NCBI RefSeq assembly: GCF_900110555.1 | Contig: NZ_FOEE01000015.1 | Location: 39,321-103,320, forward strand | DNA from: Trujillonella endophytica | GTDB taxonomy: Bacteria; Actinomycetota; Actinomycetes; Mycobacteriales; Geodermatophilaceae | Direction: 5' to 3' | Length of the DNA stretch: 64,000 bases | Position numbers and translations under genes: made by a program | The notes under the pieces: generated by a model | The model's input: the letters and a program-made list of their open reading frames with translations, nothing else | Database searches by the model: none | What the model was told of the DNA's origin: nothing | Shown here: in pieces, positions 9,242 through 17,746 of the stretch | Position numbering within the stretch: the stretch's first letter is position 1 | How the letters are laid out: every line of letters begins with the position of its first letter

Positions 9242-10327
9242 GTGGAGAGCGGAAGCGTCATCCCGACCGGACGGATCGGCCCTGCGCCGGGTGATCCGGC
9301 TCTCGGGCCAGGGCGACCGTCGATCGCCGGGGTGGTCATCAACCACGACTACGGCGACTACGTCCTGGATGCCGTCCGCTCGCTGACGCAGCAGAGCGTC
9401 CCGTTCGCGGAGGTCGTCGTCGTCGACGACGGGTCGACCGACCACTCGCTCGCCGTCCTCCAGACGTTGCCGCGGGAAGTGCGACTGCTCCGCAAGGCGA
9501 ACGGTGGCCAGCTGAGCGCGGCCCTGACCGCCCTGGCGGAGGTCGGGGCCGACTACGTCTACTTCCTCGACGCCGACGACCGAGCCCTCCCGGACCTGGT
9601 CGCACGCGTGACCCCGGATCTGGCCGGCCGGCCGGTGAAGGCCCAGTTCCAACTCCAGGGTGTCGCCGCCGACCTGACTCCCACCGGCTCGGTCTTTCCC
9701 ACGTTCCCGTCGGGCTACGACAGCGCCCGGATGCGGGAGGACAACGCCCGCCTCGGCTTCTACGTGTGCCCGCCCACCTCGGGCAACGTGTACCGGTGCG
9801 ACGTCCTGCGGGGAATGCCGCTTCGGGAACTGGACCAGTGGGACTTCGTCGACGGCGTTCCCGCCATGGTGCAGCCGGAGCTCGGCGCGGTGGTGAGCAT
9901 CCCGGAGCCGCTCGCGCAGTACCGGGTGCACGACCGCAACCACAGCAGCTGGGCCCGGCCGACCGTGGGCCAGCTGGAGGAGGAGACCGCTCGGTTCTCC
10001 CACCGGTGGAAGGAAGCCGACGCCGTCCTCGGGATCGACGTGCCCTTCTCCGCGCACGCGCCCGCGTTCGTCGTGGAGCGTCGACTGATGACGGCGGCGC
10101 TGAGCGGGCAACCGGTGTCCGGCCACGCGATAGCGCTGGTCCGCCGGCTGTGGAGCAGCCACCTGCCGTTCCTCCACAAGGTGGCGCTGAGCGCCTGGGC
10201 CGTCGGCTTCGTCCCTCCCGTCGCGAGTTGGCGGCGCACCTCCGTGGACCGGCGGCGCTCTCCGTCCGGGCGATCGCGGGCCATGCGGACGGCCATCCGT
10301 CTCCTGAGGGGGTTCCGGAGCGGCTGA
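9242..10327 (+). CDS. Family 2 glycosyltransferase
   Basis: 361 residues from GTG with GGACGGAGG upstream. The GT2 hallmarks are visible: GVVINHDYGDYVLDAVRSL at the N-terminus, VVVDDGSTDHS (first Asp motif), KANGGQLSAAL and YFLDADDRALPD (DxD). The C-terminal ~110 residues are basic and have a weak hydrophobic stretch near 300. It likely adds a sugar to the lipid-linked intermediate on the cytoplasmic side. It follows the flippase on the same strand and converges with the PHP-domain gene. Confidence 0.85.
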   Translation: MESGSVIPTGRIGPAPGDPALGPGRPSIAGVVINHDYGDYVLDAVRSLTQQSVPFAEVVVVDDGSTDHSLAVLQTLPREVRLLRKANGGQLSAALTALAEVGADYVYFLDADDRALPDLVARVTPDLAGRPVKAQFQLQGVAADLTPTGSVFPTFPSGYDSARMREDNARLGFYVCPPTSGNVYRCDVLRGMPLRELDQWDFVDGVPAMVQPELGAVVSIPEPLAQYRVHDRNHSSWARPTVGQLEEETARFSHRWKEADAVLGIDVPFSAHAPAFVVERRLMTAALSGQPVSGHAIALVRRLWSSHLPFLHKVALSAWAVGFVPPVASWRRTSVDRRRSPSGRSRAMRTAIRLLRGFRSG

Positions 10328-10336
10328 ACCGCCCGG

Positions 10337-11392
10337 TCACCCCGAGGTACGGATCCGTTCGAGCAGCTCCTCGGCCGGGCGGGTGTTGATGACGCGCTCG
10401 GCAGGGACGCCGGTCTCCACGGCTCGCTCGCAGCCGTTGGACTGCCAGTCGAGCTGGCCGGGCGCGTGCGCGTCGGTGTCGATCGCGAACTCGCAGCCCA
10501 GCTCCACGGCGAGGGACAGCAGCCGCAGCGGCGGGTCCAACCGCTCGGGCCGGGAGTTGATCTCCACGGCGGTGCCGTGCTCGACGCAGGCGCGGAACAC
10601 CGCCTCGGCGTCGAAGTCGCTCTCCGGGCGCGGTCGCTGGGTGCCGTTGCGCTGCGTCCGCCCGATCACCAGCCGGCCGGTGCAGTGCCCGAGGACGTCG
10701 GTGTAGGGGTTGGCGACGGCGGCCAGCATGCGCTCGGTCATGACGGTGCGCTCGGCCCGCAGGTCGGAGTGCACGCTGGCGACGACGACGTCGACCCGCT
10801 CCAGCAGCTCGTCGGTCTGGTCGAGGGTGCCGTCGAGGTTGATGTCGCACTCGATGCCGGTGAGGATCCGGAACGGCGCCAGCTCCTCGTTGAGCTCGGC
10901 GACGACGTCGAGCTGCCGCTCCAGCCGCGCCGCCGTCAGCCCGTTGGCGACGGTCAGCCGCGGCGAGTGATCGGTCAGCGCCAGGTACTCGTGCCCCAGG
11001 CCCCGCGCGGCCTCGGCCATCTCGCGGATGGGGCTGCCGCCGTCGGACCAGTCCGAGTGCGAGTGCAGGTCACCCCGCAGCAGGGCGCGGAACCCGGCGA
11101 CGTCGTCGGCCAGCGGCACCAGCTCCGCGTGCTTCTCCTCGAGCCCGGCCAGGTACTCGGGAACCTCGCCGCGGTGGGCCTGCACGATCGCGGTGCCGGT
11201 CTTGGGGCCGATGCCCTTGAGGTCGGTCAGCGTCCTCGTGCGGATCCGCCGGTCGAGCTCGGCGTCGTCCAGGCCGTCGATCACGGCCGCGGCGGTGCGG
11301 AACGCCGCGACCCGGTGCGAGGGCTCGCGGGCGCGCTCCAGGAGGAAGGCGATCCTCCGGAGCGCGGCCGCGGGCGGGAGTGGCTCGGTCAG
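10337..11392 (-). CDS. HhH plus PHP-domain phosphoesterase (PolX-C-like)
   Basis: About 351 residues. The N-terminal ~100 residues resemble the helix-hairpin-helix part of family X polymerases (LTDLKGIGPKTGTAIVQAH), and from about 120 on it is a PHP metal-dependent phosphoesterase: GDLHSHSDWSDG, LALTDHSPRL, ILTGIECDI, and INSRPERLD and AIDTDAHAP near the end. Those His/Asp motifs bind the metal cluster. No polymerase catalytic domain is present. The start is uncertain: the conserved N-terminus begins with a CTG that overlaps the stop of the DoxX-like gene (CTGA), and no ATG, GTG or TTG lies at a sensible place. Confidence 0.75.
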   Translation of the reverse strand: MTEPLPPAAALRRIAFLLERAREPSHRVAAFRTAAAVIDGLDDAELDRRIRTRTLTDLKGIGPKTGTAIVQAHRGEVPEYLAGLEEKHAELVPLADDVAGFRALLRGDLHSHSDWSDGGSPIREMAEAARGLGHEYLALTDHSPRLTVANGLTAARLERQLDVVAELNEELAPFRILTGIECDINLDGTLDQTDELLERVDVVVASVHSDLRAERTVMTERMLAAVANPYTDVLGHCTGRLVIGRTQRNGTQRPRPESDFDAEAVFRACVEHGTAVEINSRPERLDPPLRLLSLAVELGCEFAIDTDAHAPGQLDWQSNGCERAVETGVPAERVINTRPAEELLERIRTSG

Positions 11393-11949
11393 CTCTTCGC
11401 CTTCCTCGCCTGCTTCTTGGCCTTCCGGGCCGCCTTCTTCTGCGCCCGGCCGGCCCGCTTGGCGGCCTTCTCGTAGCTCTCCTCGGTCGCGTGGGCTGCG
11501 CGCGCGGCCGCCCGCTTCGCCCGGTAGCCGACCGACGGCCGGCCCTCGGTGTCGACGGCGGCGAGCAGCAGCCCGCCCAGCAGGCCGGTGTTCTTGAGGA
11601 AGTTCGAGATCTGCCCGAACCGCTCGGTCGGGTCGTCGTGCTCCCAGAACCGGTGCCCCGCCAGCGTGGTCGGGACGACGGACGCCGACAGCACCAGCGC
11701 GGTCAGCCGCGGGAGCTTGTTCAGCGCGAACAGCGAGCCGGCGGCCACCTTGATCGCGGCGTCGGCCTTGACCCACTGCTCGACGTCCTTGGGCACCTGC
11801 ACGGGCAGCTGCTTGTCCGCCGTCCCGGCGATCTTCTCCACCACGGGGGCGGCGCCGGGCACGCGGTCCTGCGGCTTGCGAAGCGTGCTGATGCCCCCGT
11901 AGATGAAGGGCGCGGCGAGCAGTGGCCGAGCGATGCGGCGGACCAACAT
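11389..11949 (-). CDS. DoxX-like membrane protein
   Basis: 186 residues from ATG 11949 with GAAGAGG upstream. It begins MLVRRIARPLLAAPFIYGG and keeps the DoxX-type layout of about four hydrophobic segments with the dipeptide GG and a GH pair (TTLAGHRFWE). The tail (about 140-186) is very Lys/Ala/Arg-rich, which is unusual for the family and may contact nucleic acid, cell wall or acidic lipids. DoxX proteins are poorly characterised membrane proteins linked to redox stress. It overlaps the PHP-domain gene by 4 bp. Confidence 0.75.
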   Translation of the reverse strand: MLVRRIARPLLAAPFIYGGISTLRKPQDRVPGAAPVVEKIAGTADKQLPVQVPKDVEQWVKADAAIKVAAGSLFALNKLPRLTALVLSASVVPTTLAGHRFWEHDDPTERFGQISNFLKNTGLLGGLLLAAVDTEGRPSVGYRAKRAAARAAHATEESYEKAAKRAGRAQKKAARKAKKQARKAKS

Positions 11950-12143
11950 GGGCAGACCTCTTCCGTCGACGAACCGTGTCGGTGTCCCCATGCCCAGCTG
12001 AGCAGGAGGGACACACTCCCCTCGGACCGTAGTGAGATCGGCGCCGCTCCGCTCGCCCGTTCGGGTCGGCTCTGCGATCCCGCCGTTCCCCGGAGGGGTG
12101 AGGCTCCCTGTCGGATGGCGACGAGGCCGGGCACGCTGACCGC

Positions 12144-12347
12144 ATGGGGAAGGCTGACGGCATGGGCAAGGCACTGCTGGGCCTGCTGCTGATCGTGGTC
12201 GCCGTCGAGATGATCGCCGTGGTCGTCATCGGCGCCGTCCTGGTGCTGCTGGGCACCACGCAGACCACGCTGATCGGCGTCGGCATGATGTTCGCCGCCG
12301 TGGCCGCCGCCATCCTCAGCTGGCGGTTCGCGCGCCGGAGGGTGTGA
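12144..12347 (+). CDS. Small two-helix membrane protein, unknown
   Basis: 67 residues from ATG 12144 (an in-frame ATG at 12162 is possible). Two hydrophobic helices (about 9-37 and 42-60) are joined by a short TTQTT turn, and the protein ends in basic RFARRRV, which suggests a cytoplasmic C-terminus. I recognise no family. It is divergent from the DoxX-like gene and convergent with the XRE regulator gene. Confidence 0.5.
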   Translation: MGKADGMGKALLGLLLIVVAVEMIAVVVIGAVLVLLGTTQTTLIGVGMMFAAVAAAILSWRFARRRV

Positions 12348-12403
12348 CGCGGTCCCGCTGACCGGGTGCCACGGCGCGGGCGGGGGCCGGCCGACCCGGG
12401 CAC

Positions 12404-12634
12404 TCAGCCGAGCAGTCGCGTGGCGGCGCCGAGCAGGTCGAGCAGGTCGACGCTCAACGCGCGCGCGATGGCCTGGAGGTCGTCGAGGTCGAAGGGGCTG
12501 TCCTCGCGCAGCTTGCGCGCGACCGTGGCCTGGTTGATCCCGGTCTCGCGGGCGAGCTGCCGCCCGGACCAGCCGCGGTCGGAGAGCAGCGACCGCACGA
12601 CTGCTGCGACCGCGGCGGACAGGTGCACGGACAC
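12404..12634 (-). CDS. Small XRE-family HTH regulator
   Basis: 76 residues, essentially a lone Cro/C1 helix-turn-helix: WSGRQLARETGINQATVARK is the HTH, followed by DLDDLQAIARALSVDLLDLL, the usual helix 4-5 region. No ligand-binding domain is attached. It likely binds DNA as a dimer; the target is unknown. A second start (GTG at 12628) is only two codons in. Confidence 0.75.
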   Translation of the reverse strand: MSVHLSAAVAAVVRSLLSDRGWSGRQLARETGINQATVARKLREDSPFDLDDLQAIARALSVDLLDLLGAATRLLG

Positions 12635-12683
12635 ACCGTAGGTCGCTGCCGGTGTCCCCGTGGCCCACCGGCAGCGACGTGCC

Positions 12684-13052
12684 TCACCGCGCCGCGCTGC
12701 CGGGCCGCAGTCGTCGCCCGATCAGGGACAGGTCGCCGCGGAGCACGTCGAGCAGCAGCGGCAGCGCGTCGAGTCCGTACCGGCGCAGGACGTGGCCGAC
12801 CGGCGTGACGCCGTCGTCCGGGACGGCGGTGCGGAAGCGGAGCCGCCGCTCCAGGTGGCCGTCGGGGGCCATGCGCACGGAGTGCGAGAACACCGGACCG
12901 GGACTGGTGGCCCGGACGGCGACGGCGATCGCCACGAAGACCGGCAGCACCAGGAACAGGCCGACCAGGGCGAGGCCTCGGTCGAGCGCGCTCGTGGCCA
13001 GCTGGGAGGCGCGGGTCGTGGGGGGGAGGGGGCGGGACGTGAGCGGTTCCAT
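12684..13052 (-). CDS. Minimal sugar-phosphate transferase (WcaJ/PglC-type core, shortened)
   Basis: 122 residues from ATG 13052 with a clear GGAGG upstream. It matches the core of bacterial sugar transferases: one membrane helix (about 20-42), SPGPVFSHSVRM, FRTAVP in place of the usual FRSM, VTPVGHVLRRYGLDALP and LRGDLSLIGRRLRP. Normal monotopic PglC-like enzymes are about 190-220 residues. Here the middle between the FRTA and VTPVG motifs is cut to a few residues and the DE(L)PQ motif is degenerate (LDALPLL). It may be a decayed or highly reduced phosphoglycosyl transferase starting a polysaccharide. Confidence 0.6.
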   Translation of the reverse strand: MEPLTSRPLPPTTRASQLATSALDRGLALVGLFLVLPVFVAIAVAVRATSPGPVFSHSVRMAPDGHLERRLRFRTAVPDDGVTPVGHVLRRYGLDALPLLLDVLRGDLSLIGRRLRPGSAAR

Positions 13053-13130
13053 GGGGGACCTCCGGCGGGACGGCGCGGGGGGCGCGCGTCCGGCGAGAAA
13101 GGGTCTGTCGCGGGGGAAGCACCCGGCAGG

Positions 13131-13250
13131 GCCGGGTCTGCGGGAGCCCGGCGCGGGGCCGGGGGTCGCGGTGCCCGGCATGGAGCCGGGGGTCGCGGGT
13201 GCCCGGCGCGGGGCCGGGCCTGCGGGGAGCGGGCTGGAGGAGGAGCCCGG
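13131..13250. repeat. GC-rich degenerate repeat tract
   Basis: Several near-copies of a GCCCGGCGCGGGGCCGGG-like word follow one another between the sugar-transferase gene and the Pro-rich protein gene. They can fold into multiple alternative hairpins. I see no coding signal; it may act as a terminator for the leftward Pro-rich gene. Confidence 0.4.
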
Positions 13251-13252
13251 TC

Positions 13253-14359
13253 TCAGTCGGGGGGCGAGCCCGGATCGCCGGCGCGGGTGAGCGCCTGCTC
13301 GGCGGCACGCGTGATGCGGCGCACCTCGGCCGTGTCCGCGGTGCCGCCGTCGACGGCGCCGGTGGAGAGCAGCGAGGAGCCGGCGTCGGTGCTGGTACCA
13401 CCGCCCTGGTGGACGACGTTGCTGCCGGGCAGGGGGCAGGAGCCGGTCGGCGCGGGCGGCGGGGTGGGCGCAGGCGGCGGACCGGTCGGGATCGGGCTGC
13501 CCGTGGCCGGGCTCGCCGGCGGGGGACCACCGGTCGGTGAAGCGGACGCAGGGGACGACGCCTCGGAGGTGCGGAACGCCGTCCGTTCGGGGGCGGAGGC
13601 CGGGATGCAGAGGACCTCGGCGGCCTCCGGGGTCACGGCATCGGGGTCGGCCGGCTCGGCGAGGGGCGGAACGAGGCCCAGGATCGCGAATCCGGGATCG
13701 GCCAGGATCTCCGCGCCGGGGATGCCGGGCTCCGTGCCCGGGGTGCCGAGTTGCTCGCCGGGGACGGCGGGCTCCGCGCCGGGGGTGCCGGGCTCCGTGC
13801 CCGGGGTGCCGAGCTGCTCGGCCGGGGTGCCGGGCTCCGTGCCCGGGGTGTCGGGCTCCGTGCCCGGGGTGCCGGGCTGCTCGGCCGGGGTGCCGGGCTC
13901 CGCGGCCGGGATACCGGTCGCGGGCGCCGGCTCGCCGCCGGGGGCCGGAGGGGTGGGCGCGACGTCGGGCGGGGGCGCGGGCTCGGGCGTCGGTGCCGGC
14001 TGGGGGGAGGCGTCCGGCGGCGGCTGGTCCGAGGTGGTCGGCGAGGGCTCGTCCGGCCCGTCGGTCGGTGGTGCCGGCGCCGGCTGCGGGAGCGGGAGCG
14101 GCACGGTCGGCTCGGGTGGCGGCGACGCCGGGGGCCCGTCCGAGGCGCTGCCGTCGACGCCGGGCCGGCCCGGGGGAGCTCCCGCTGCCGGTTCGGCCTC
14201 GAGCCCGGCGTCATCGGTAGTGGCGCCGGCGTCGGTCGCGGGCGGAGCCGTGTCCGCGGACGCGCTCTCGGCGACGGCGGTGAGCAGCAGCCAGCCCGCG
14301 ATCGCGAAGAGCAGGGTGAGGAGCAGGCGGCGGGCGAGGCGACCGGCCGGCGCGGGCAC
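13253..14359 (-). CDS. Secreted Pro/Gly/Thr-rich repeat protein
   Basis: 368 residues from GTG 14359. There is a signal-peptide-like N-terminus (basic RLARRLLLT, hydrophobic core, Ala-rich cleavage region near residue 35). The rest is dominated by low complexity: Pro/Ala-rich (50-150) and then imperfect repeats of (A/G)-EP-GTPG-type units (about 150-215). A C-terminal part has two Cys (in EVLCIPAS and GSCPLPGS) that could form a disulphide. No sortase signal or enzyme domain. Likely an extended wall-spanning or surface protein; function not assignable. Confidence 0.55.
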   Translation of the reverse strand: MPAPAGRLARRLLLTLLFAIAGWLLLTAVAESASADTAPPATDAGATTDDAGLEAEPAAGAPPGRPGVDGSASDGPPASPPPEPTVPLPLPQPAPAPPTDGPDEPSPTTSDQPPPDASPQPAPTPEPAPPPDVAPTPPAPGGEPAPATGIPAAEPGTPAEQPGTPGTEPDTPGTEPGTPAEQLGTPGTEPGTPGAEPAVPGEQLGTPGTEPGIPGAEILADPGFAILGLVPPLAEPADPDAVTPEAAEVLCIPASAPERTAFRTSEASSPASASPTGGPPPASPATGSPIPTGPPPAPTPPPAPTGSCPLPGSNVVHQGGGTSTDAGSSLLSTGAVDGGTADTAEVRRITRAAEQALTRAGDPGSPPD

Positions 14360-14523
14360 GTGGCTCGGGAGGATGGTCGCGCACCTCCTCCCGGCCGCGG
14401 TTCCCCGCGTGACGCCGTGTCAGCCCGTAAACCCTGACAGAGGTTCGCGCGGGATCAACGGTTTCCCGGCCCTCCGCTGCCGACGACCGATCCCGGCCCG
14501 GCTGGTTCTCACGCGGAGTGACG

Positions 14524-15414
14524 TCAGTCGTACGGGTCGGTGAGCACGGCGTGGGCCTCGACGACGGTGAAGGTCACGGGGAGGCCGTCGGTGGTCGTCG
14601 TCCCGGGGACGTCGAGGCTGGCGCCGCCGTCGACGCTGTAGGTGCCGCTCCAGGTGGTGGTGAGCGAGGCGGTGTAGGTGCCCGAGGGGTAGTCGTGGGT
14701 GACGGTGTGGTGCGGGTAGGGGGCGCCGGGGTCGGTGCCTGTGAGAGCGGTGCCGTCGCCCGTGTGCCAGGTGAAGGCGTCCGCGGTGGCGCGGATGTCG
14801 ACCGTGAAGCCGCGGATGTCGAGGGTGTGGGTCTGGGTGGTGGGGCCGTCGGTGAAGAGGATGACGGGCAGGCCGACGAGCGCGTTGCCGGGTGGTTGCT
14901 GGTGGGTGGGCAGCTGGGGGAGCGGGAGGCGCTCGAAGTACCGGAACACCTCCTCCGGCGACGGCGCGGGATTCAGCGCCGTGACGTCGACGCACGAGAC
15001 GGTGAGCGCCTGCCAGGCCCCGACGGGTTCCCCGACCGGCCAACCGGCGGGTACGGGTGTGCCGTCGACCGTCGTGCCGTCGGGCTGGACGAGCGGGCGG
15101 CTCTGCACGGTCAGGAACCGCACGACTCGGTCGGGCGCCGCCTCGCACGACTGGTCGAGAACGGGTGAGCAGTCGTTGCCCGTGCTCGACTCGCACGGCC
15201 GCAGCAGGCGGTAGGTGAAGGGCTGCGGTCCCGGTGCGGTGGCAAATGCGATGAAGGTGCCCGATTCGGAGGCCAGGTAGGCAGCGGTCAACGCTCCGCC
15301 GCCAATCGCCACCTCTGGCTCCTCACACGAGAGCCCCGTGCACTCTGCGCGCGCCGGCGCGTTCTGTAGGAGGAGGCTCATCACGAAGACCGCGATTGCT
15401 GTCAAAGGGCGCAC
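14524..15414 (-). CDS. Secreted protein with PKD-like C-terminal domain
   Basis: 296 residues from GTG 15414. The signal peptide is hydrophobic to about residue 23 (QNAPARA cleavage-like). The mature part has several Cys in its first half (CTGLSCEEP, CESS..CSP, SCEAA, SCVD), suggesting disulphides outside the cell. The last ~90 residues resemble a PKD/Ig-like beta fold (HTGDG, TVTHDYPSGTYTASLTTTWSG). The upstream lipoprotein gene ends 3 bp before the start, so they probably form an operon. The 5' end is noticeably lower in GC than the neighbours. Function unknown. Confidence 0.65.
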   Translation of the reverse strand: MRPLTAIAVFVMSLLLQNAPARAECTGLSCEEPEVAIGGGALTAAYLASESGTFIAFATAPGPQPFTYRLLRPCESSTGNDCSPVLDQSCEAAPDRVVRFLTVQSRPLVQPDGTTVDGTPVPAGWPVGEPVGAWQALTVSCVDVTALNPAPSPEEVFRYFERLPLPQLPTHQQPPGNALVGLPVILFTDGPTTQTHTLDIRGFTVDIRATADAFTWHTGDGTALTGTDPGAPYPHHTVTHDYPSGTYTASLTTTWSGTYSVDGGASLDVPGTTTTDGLPVTFTVVEAHAVLTDPYD

Positions 15415-15417
15415 GGC

Positions 15418-16005
15418 TCAGCCAATAGTCAGCACGCTGACGTTCCAGCTCTGCTCGGAGGCGTTCCACACCAGCCGCGCACCAGAGGCAAGAGCTCCGG
15501 TGGCCGGGGCGGATCGGCCGGTCACTGGCTGACCGCTTGAATCGAACACGAGCAGCTCGCTCTGTGCGAACACGAAGCTGACCTCTGCATCTGGCCCTCG
15601 CATGATCGCTGGACCAGCTGGCTCAAACGTGTATGTGAAGTCGCTGTACGTGTAGCCAGCGTCGCGGTCGGCGCCATACGAGTCCGCGATCATCTGGCAT
15701 TGATCGCAGTTCTGCGCAAGATCAAGCAGAGGCTGAGGATCTTGTGGACCGTCCGCGACATGAGCAGCGAGCGCGATGTAATAGCGCGTGAATTCGAGTG
15801 CTCCTTCGGCGGAGTTCTGTCGCGCCGCCTCGGGGACCGGGAAGTCGGGCGGGCCCAGGGGTGGGAGGGCCTCGCTCGACGTCGTCTCCGCGGTGGAGCT
15901 CGGCAGGGACCCGCTGGCCGGCCGCTCCTCGGAGCACCCGCTCAGCACCGCGACGAACAGGGCGATCGCCCCCGCCGTCGTCCGCCCGGCGAGCCGTGCC
16001 GCCAT
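15418..16005 (-). CDS. DUF6318-type lipoprotein
   Basis: 195 residues from ATG 16005. The lipobox ends at Cys24 (AVLSGC). The mature domain has the pattern PEAARQNSAEGALEFTRYYI, a short Cys pair (CDQC) and a beta-rich C-terminus, resembling the actinobacterial DUF6318 family. It would be anchored on the outer face of the membrane. Codon use is odd: the 3' two thirds (about 15420-15780) contain many A/T-ending codons, unlike the surrounding genes. Operon with the PKD-like secreted protein. Confidence 0.7.
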   Translation of the reverse strand: MAARLAGRTTAGAIALFVAVLSGCSEERPASGSLPSSTAETTSSEALPPLGPPDFPVPEAARQNSAEGALEFTRYYIALAAHVADGPQDPQPLLDLAQNCDQCQMIADSYGADRDAGYTYSDFTYTFEPAGPAIMRGPDAEVSFVFAQSELLVFDSSGQPVTGRSAPATGALASGARLVWNASEQSWNVSVLTIG

Positions 16006-16122
16006 GTGTCGCCTCCCCGTCGTCCCGGAGGAGGGAGACTAGCCAGGGCCGCATCCCCGGCGCAGCCACCGCTGTGGACAACCGCCCGATCGGGCCCCCT
16101 GTGGGCGACCCCCGCACGGTCG

Positions 16123-16192
16123 GCTCTGGCGGTGTTCCTCGCGCTTCGGCGGTGCTGCAGCCCCGCCAGAGCGCGGACAAGACCGCCAGAGC
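16123..16192. repeat. Short inverted repeat with duplicated right arm
   Basis: GCTCTGGCGG at 16123-16132 has two reverse complements, CCGCCAGAGC at 16163-16172 and 16183-16192, giving alternative hairpins. It lies between the DUF6318 gene and the end of the lipid-kinase gene. A 13-mer including this word recurs at 26122-26134 in another intergenic space, so it may be a dispersed element. Confidence 0.45.
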
Positions 16193-16230
16193 GCACCGGG
16201 CGCGCCGGGGAAGGGCCGGAACCGGCCGCC

Positions 16231-17667
16231 TCAGGTCGTCCGGGAGCAGTAGACGGTCAGCGAGCCGCCCTTGGTGAACTCGAAGTCGGTGGCCGGGTCG
16301 CCCATCTCGCCGTCGTAGGCCACGGCCTGCGGTCCGGACAGCGAGCGCACGTGCACCGACCGCACCTGGGTCTCCGCGTAGCCGGACACCCGGTCGGAGA
16401 CGCCCAGCAGCGAGCCGAGCACCGCGCGGGTGCGGCTGAACGCGATGTCGGCCCGCAGGTACTGGACGTCGAGCAGCCCGTCCTCGAGCCGGGGTCGCCA
16501 GGCCGGCGCCAGCCCGCGCGGGGTGTAGGTGCAGTTGCCGACGAACAGGATCCAGACCAGCACCTGCCGGCCGTCGAGATCGAGCGCCACCGGCGTCCCG
16601 GTGCGCAGGGTGCGGGCCGCGGCCACGGTCATCGCCGCCCACTTGCCCAGCCGGCCCGACAGCGCGTCGCGGCGGCGCACCATCTCCGGATAGCTGCCGA
16701 TGCTCGCGGTGTTGAGGAACGGCGTCCCGTTGAGCGACGCGACGTCCACCTGCACCGCCGCCCCCCGGGCGACGGCCTCGGCCGCCTGCTCGACGGTCTC
16801 GACCCCGACGTCCCGGGCGAAGTGGTTCAGCGTTCCCGCCGGGATCACCGCCAGCGGCAGGCCGTGCTCCAGCGCGACGGCGGCGGCCGCGGCCACCGAG
16901 CCGTCGCCGCCGGCAACGCCCAGCGCTCGGGCCCGGCCCGAGCGCGCCGCGTCGCCCAGCAGGTCGGCGACGCCCCGGTCCTCCGACAGCTCGAGCACCT
17001 CGGCCCCCGGGAGGAGCTGGCGGATGTCGGCGGCCGGGTCGTAGCTCTCGGCGCCCGACCGCGGGTTGACCGCCACGACGAGGCCCTCGCCGTCGGCCAG
17101 GGCCGGCGCGGAGGACGCGGGGCGCACCCGGGCGGGGGTGCGGGGCCGCACCGCCCACCACCGCCGGCTGGCCGCGGCCACCGCCGTCCCCACGGCGAAG
17201 CCGGCGAGCACGTCCCCCGGGTAGTGGACGCCGACGTGCACCCGCGAGTAGCCGACGCCCAGCGCCACCGGCGCGAGCGCGGTGCCGGCCAGCGGGCTCT
17301 CCATCGCCACCCCGGTGGCGAACGCCGCTGCCGAGGCGGCGTGCCCGCTGGGGAAGGAGTGCGTGCTCAGCGTCCGGCGCAGCAGCCGGTGGGGGCCGTG
17401 CGAGGAGAGGTCCGGACGGCGGCGTGCGAAGAACGTCTTGAGCACCGTGTTCGCCACGGTGCTGGTGACCGCGAGCGACCCGATCCCGCGGACGGCCCCC
17501 CGGCGCATCGGGCCCTTGCGGGCGGCCAGCAGCGCGGCGACCGCGAACCAGAGCCGGCTGTGGTCGGCGGCCGTGGAGAGCCGGCGCAGCCAGCGGTCGG
17601 CCGGGGAGGCGGGGATCGCGCCGACCGCGGCGTGCAGGCGGGAGTCCCAGTGCCGCGGCGACCTCAC
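16231..17667 (-). CDS. PAP2 phosphatase - diacylglycerol/lipid kinase fusion
   Basis: 478 residues. The N-terminal half (to about 170) is a PAP2 domain with all three motifs: KTFFARRRPDL, HSFPSGHAAS and YSRVHVGVHYPGD. The C-terminal half is a DAGK-catalytic lipid kinase: VAVNPRSG at its start, GVAGGDGSVAAAA (nucleotide loop) and PAGTLNHFARD. Fusions of this kind occur in actinobacteria and act on phospholipid intermediates or isoprenoid lipid phosphates; which lipid is unknown here. Hydrophobic stretches lie only in the PAP2 part. Confidence 0.85.
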   Translation of the reverse strand: MRSPRHWDSRLHAAVGAIPASPADRWLRRLSTAADHSRLWFAVAALLAARKGPMRRGAVRGIGSLAVTSTVANTVLKTFFARRRPDLSSHGPHRLLRRTLSTHSFPSGHAASAAAFATGVAMESPLAGTALAPVALGVGYSRVHVGVHYPGDVLAGFAVGTAVAAASRRWWAVRPRTPARVRPASSAPALADGEGLVVAVNPRSGAESYDPAADIRQLLPGAEVLELSEDRGVADLLGDAARSGRARALGVAGGDGSVAAAAAVALEHGLPLAVIPAGTLNHFARDVGVETVEQAAEAVARGAAVQVDVASLNGTPFLNTASIGSYPEMVRRRDALSGRLGKWAAMTVAAARTLRTGTPVALDLDGRQVLVWILFVGNCTYTPRGLAPAWRPRLEDGLLDVQYLRADIAFSRTRAVLGSLLGVSDRVSGYAETQVRSVHVRSLSGPQAVAYDGEMGDPATDFEFTKGGSLTVYCSRTT

Positions 17668-17746
17668 GCGGTGACCGTAATGGTGGAGGACTCCCTCGCC
17701 GCCACCCCTCGCTCCGCTCGGAGCGAGTAGCGCTCGAGCGACTCCG

